Positions 63,553 through 64,000 of a DNA stretch of 64,000 nt are shown piece after piece. Made by a program: the position numbers and the translations under genes. Every line of letters begins with the position of its first letter. Within the stretch, counting starts at the first letter, position 1. Source of the stretch: Pontibacter silvestris (GTDB lineage Bacteria; Bacteroidota; Bacteroidia; Cytophagales; Hymenobacteraceae); assembly GCF_020907275.1 (NCBI RefSeq), contig NZ_JAJJWI010000001.1:300151-364150 (forward strand). The letters run 5' to 3'. The notes under the pieces were generated by a model. The model was not told where the DNA came from and did no database searches. It worked only from the letters and a program-made list of their open reading frames with translations.

Positions 63553-63879
63553 GTGAATTATTTAAAGATTTAAGCCGGTCGTAAAGTTATGGTTTTTGCT
63601 TTTATCAGGATACTGGAATAGGAAATATTTTCATGTTATACAATTAAAATGTGTTTGTGGTTTAATATAACAGGGTTTTTAGTGTTTTAAATTTAACTTT
63701 ATTTATTTTAACTATAATTAATTAAAATTTTATATAAATTGTATTTTGTATATATTATCTGAAGGTTAGGTAAGTGCGTAGAAGTTTTAAATATGCCTTT
63801 GAATTGTGCTATAGCACTACGTTTTGGGCATTTCTCCTGATCTTTCTTTAATTTGCCACTTTGACCAGAAAACAATGAT
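63553..63879. other. Divergent spacer between the Hpt operon and pepP
   Basis: 327 A+T-rich bases. It must hold both promoters. TACGTTTT near 63817 is close to, but not an exact match to, the -7 box for the plus-strand pepP gene. No gene is seen. Confidence 0.5.
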
Positions 63880-64000
63880 ATGACCTATAAAGAAAGATTA
63901 GAAGCCATACGAGCCCAAATGAAAGGGGAAGGTGTGAGTGCTTACATTATCCCTTCAGCGGACCCACATATTAGTGAATATGTGCCTGATAGATACAAAT
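63880..64000 (+). CDS. pepP: Xaa-Pro aminopeptidase (aminopeptidase P), N-terminal part
   Basis: A gene cut by the window end; only the first 40 codons are present. The N-terminal creatinase-like domain is recognised by RLEAIRAQMKGEGVSAYIIP followed by SADPHISEYVPDRYK, which is highly characteristic of cytosolic aminopeptidase P in Bacteroidota. The start is the ATG at 63880; an ATG five bases earlier opens only two codons. The metal-binding domain lies outside the window. Confidence 0.88.
   Translation, partial: MTYKERLEAIRAQMKGEGVSAYIIPSADPHISEYVPDRYK

Noticed and set aside
1-64000. CRISPR arrays, tRNA, rRNA, complete insertion sequences or prophage genes
   Set aside because: No spaced direct repeats, cloverleaf-like sequences, transposase or integrase motifs were found; the GH25 lysozyme has no phage neighbours.

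Overview
The window looks like a chromosomal segment of a Bacteroidota bacterium, most likely a Cytophagales/Hymenobacteraceae member of the Pontibacter type (inference). The support is: a protein with a type IX secretion C-terminal sorting domain, a SusC-like TonB receptor with an N-terminal carboxypeptidase-regulatory domain, a lipoprotein TamA homologue (TamL) encoded next to TamB, promoter boxes of the Bacteroidota form TAnnTTTG, and few Shine-Dalgarno sequences. No rRNA, tRNA, CRISPR array, integrase or complete IS element was seen.

Layout. 1-9.7 kb: housekeeping and small accessory genes: a zinc-ribbon coiled-coil protein, hemJ and hemN (heme synthesis), a PLP D-amino-acid lyase-like enzyme, an M28 peptidase, a GH25 lysozyme, a Gly/Tyr/Arg/Asp-rich low-complexity protein, and a tight nucleotidyltransferase-metallophosphoesterase pair. 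9.8-10.2 kb: an arsC-like gene broken by an in-frame TGA. 10.2-16.6 kb: a tripartite RND efflux operon (TolC-MFP-RND) preceded by a GbsR/MarR-type regulator with a good promoter. 16.8-18.4 kb: small cupin, monooxygenase-like and VOC proteins. 18.5-26 kb: tamB-tamL. 26.2-35.3 kb: a FUSC membrane protein, an SDR oxidoreductase, a TonB receptor, a TPP enzyme of the pyruvate-oxidase type and a lipoprotein subtilase.

35.9-57.6 kb: a Wzx/Wzy-type exopolysaccharide locus, nearly all on the minus strand. In transcription order it has Wza, Wzc tyrosine autokinase, Wzx flippase, an ATP-grasp-like protein, two GT4, Wzy polymerase, a GT2, two paralogous alginate-lyase-like proteins (one lipoprotein, one secreted through T9SS with PKD and PA14 modules), a GT61 and a GT4, with one more GT4 on the plus strand. 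No initiating phosphoglycosyltransferase and no nucleotide-sugar genes are present in the window. Gaps between genes are wide, and one holds a perfect 30-bp-arm hairpin.

58.9-63.6 kb: a compact five-gene operon Hpt - response regulator - TPR/YaiO-type outer-membrane barrel - HEAT-repeat membrane protein - processive-type GT2. It reads as a phosphorelay-linked, synthase-dependent polysaccharide export system separate from the Wzx/Wzy locus, and it is the best candidate for an undescribed system here. The window ends inside a pepP-like aminopeptidase gene.
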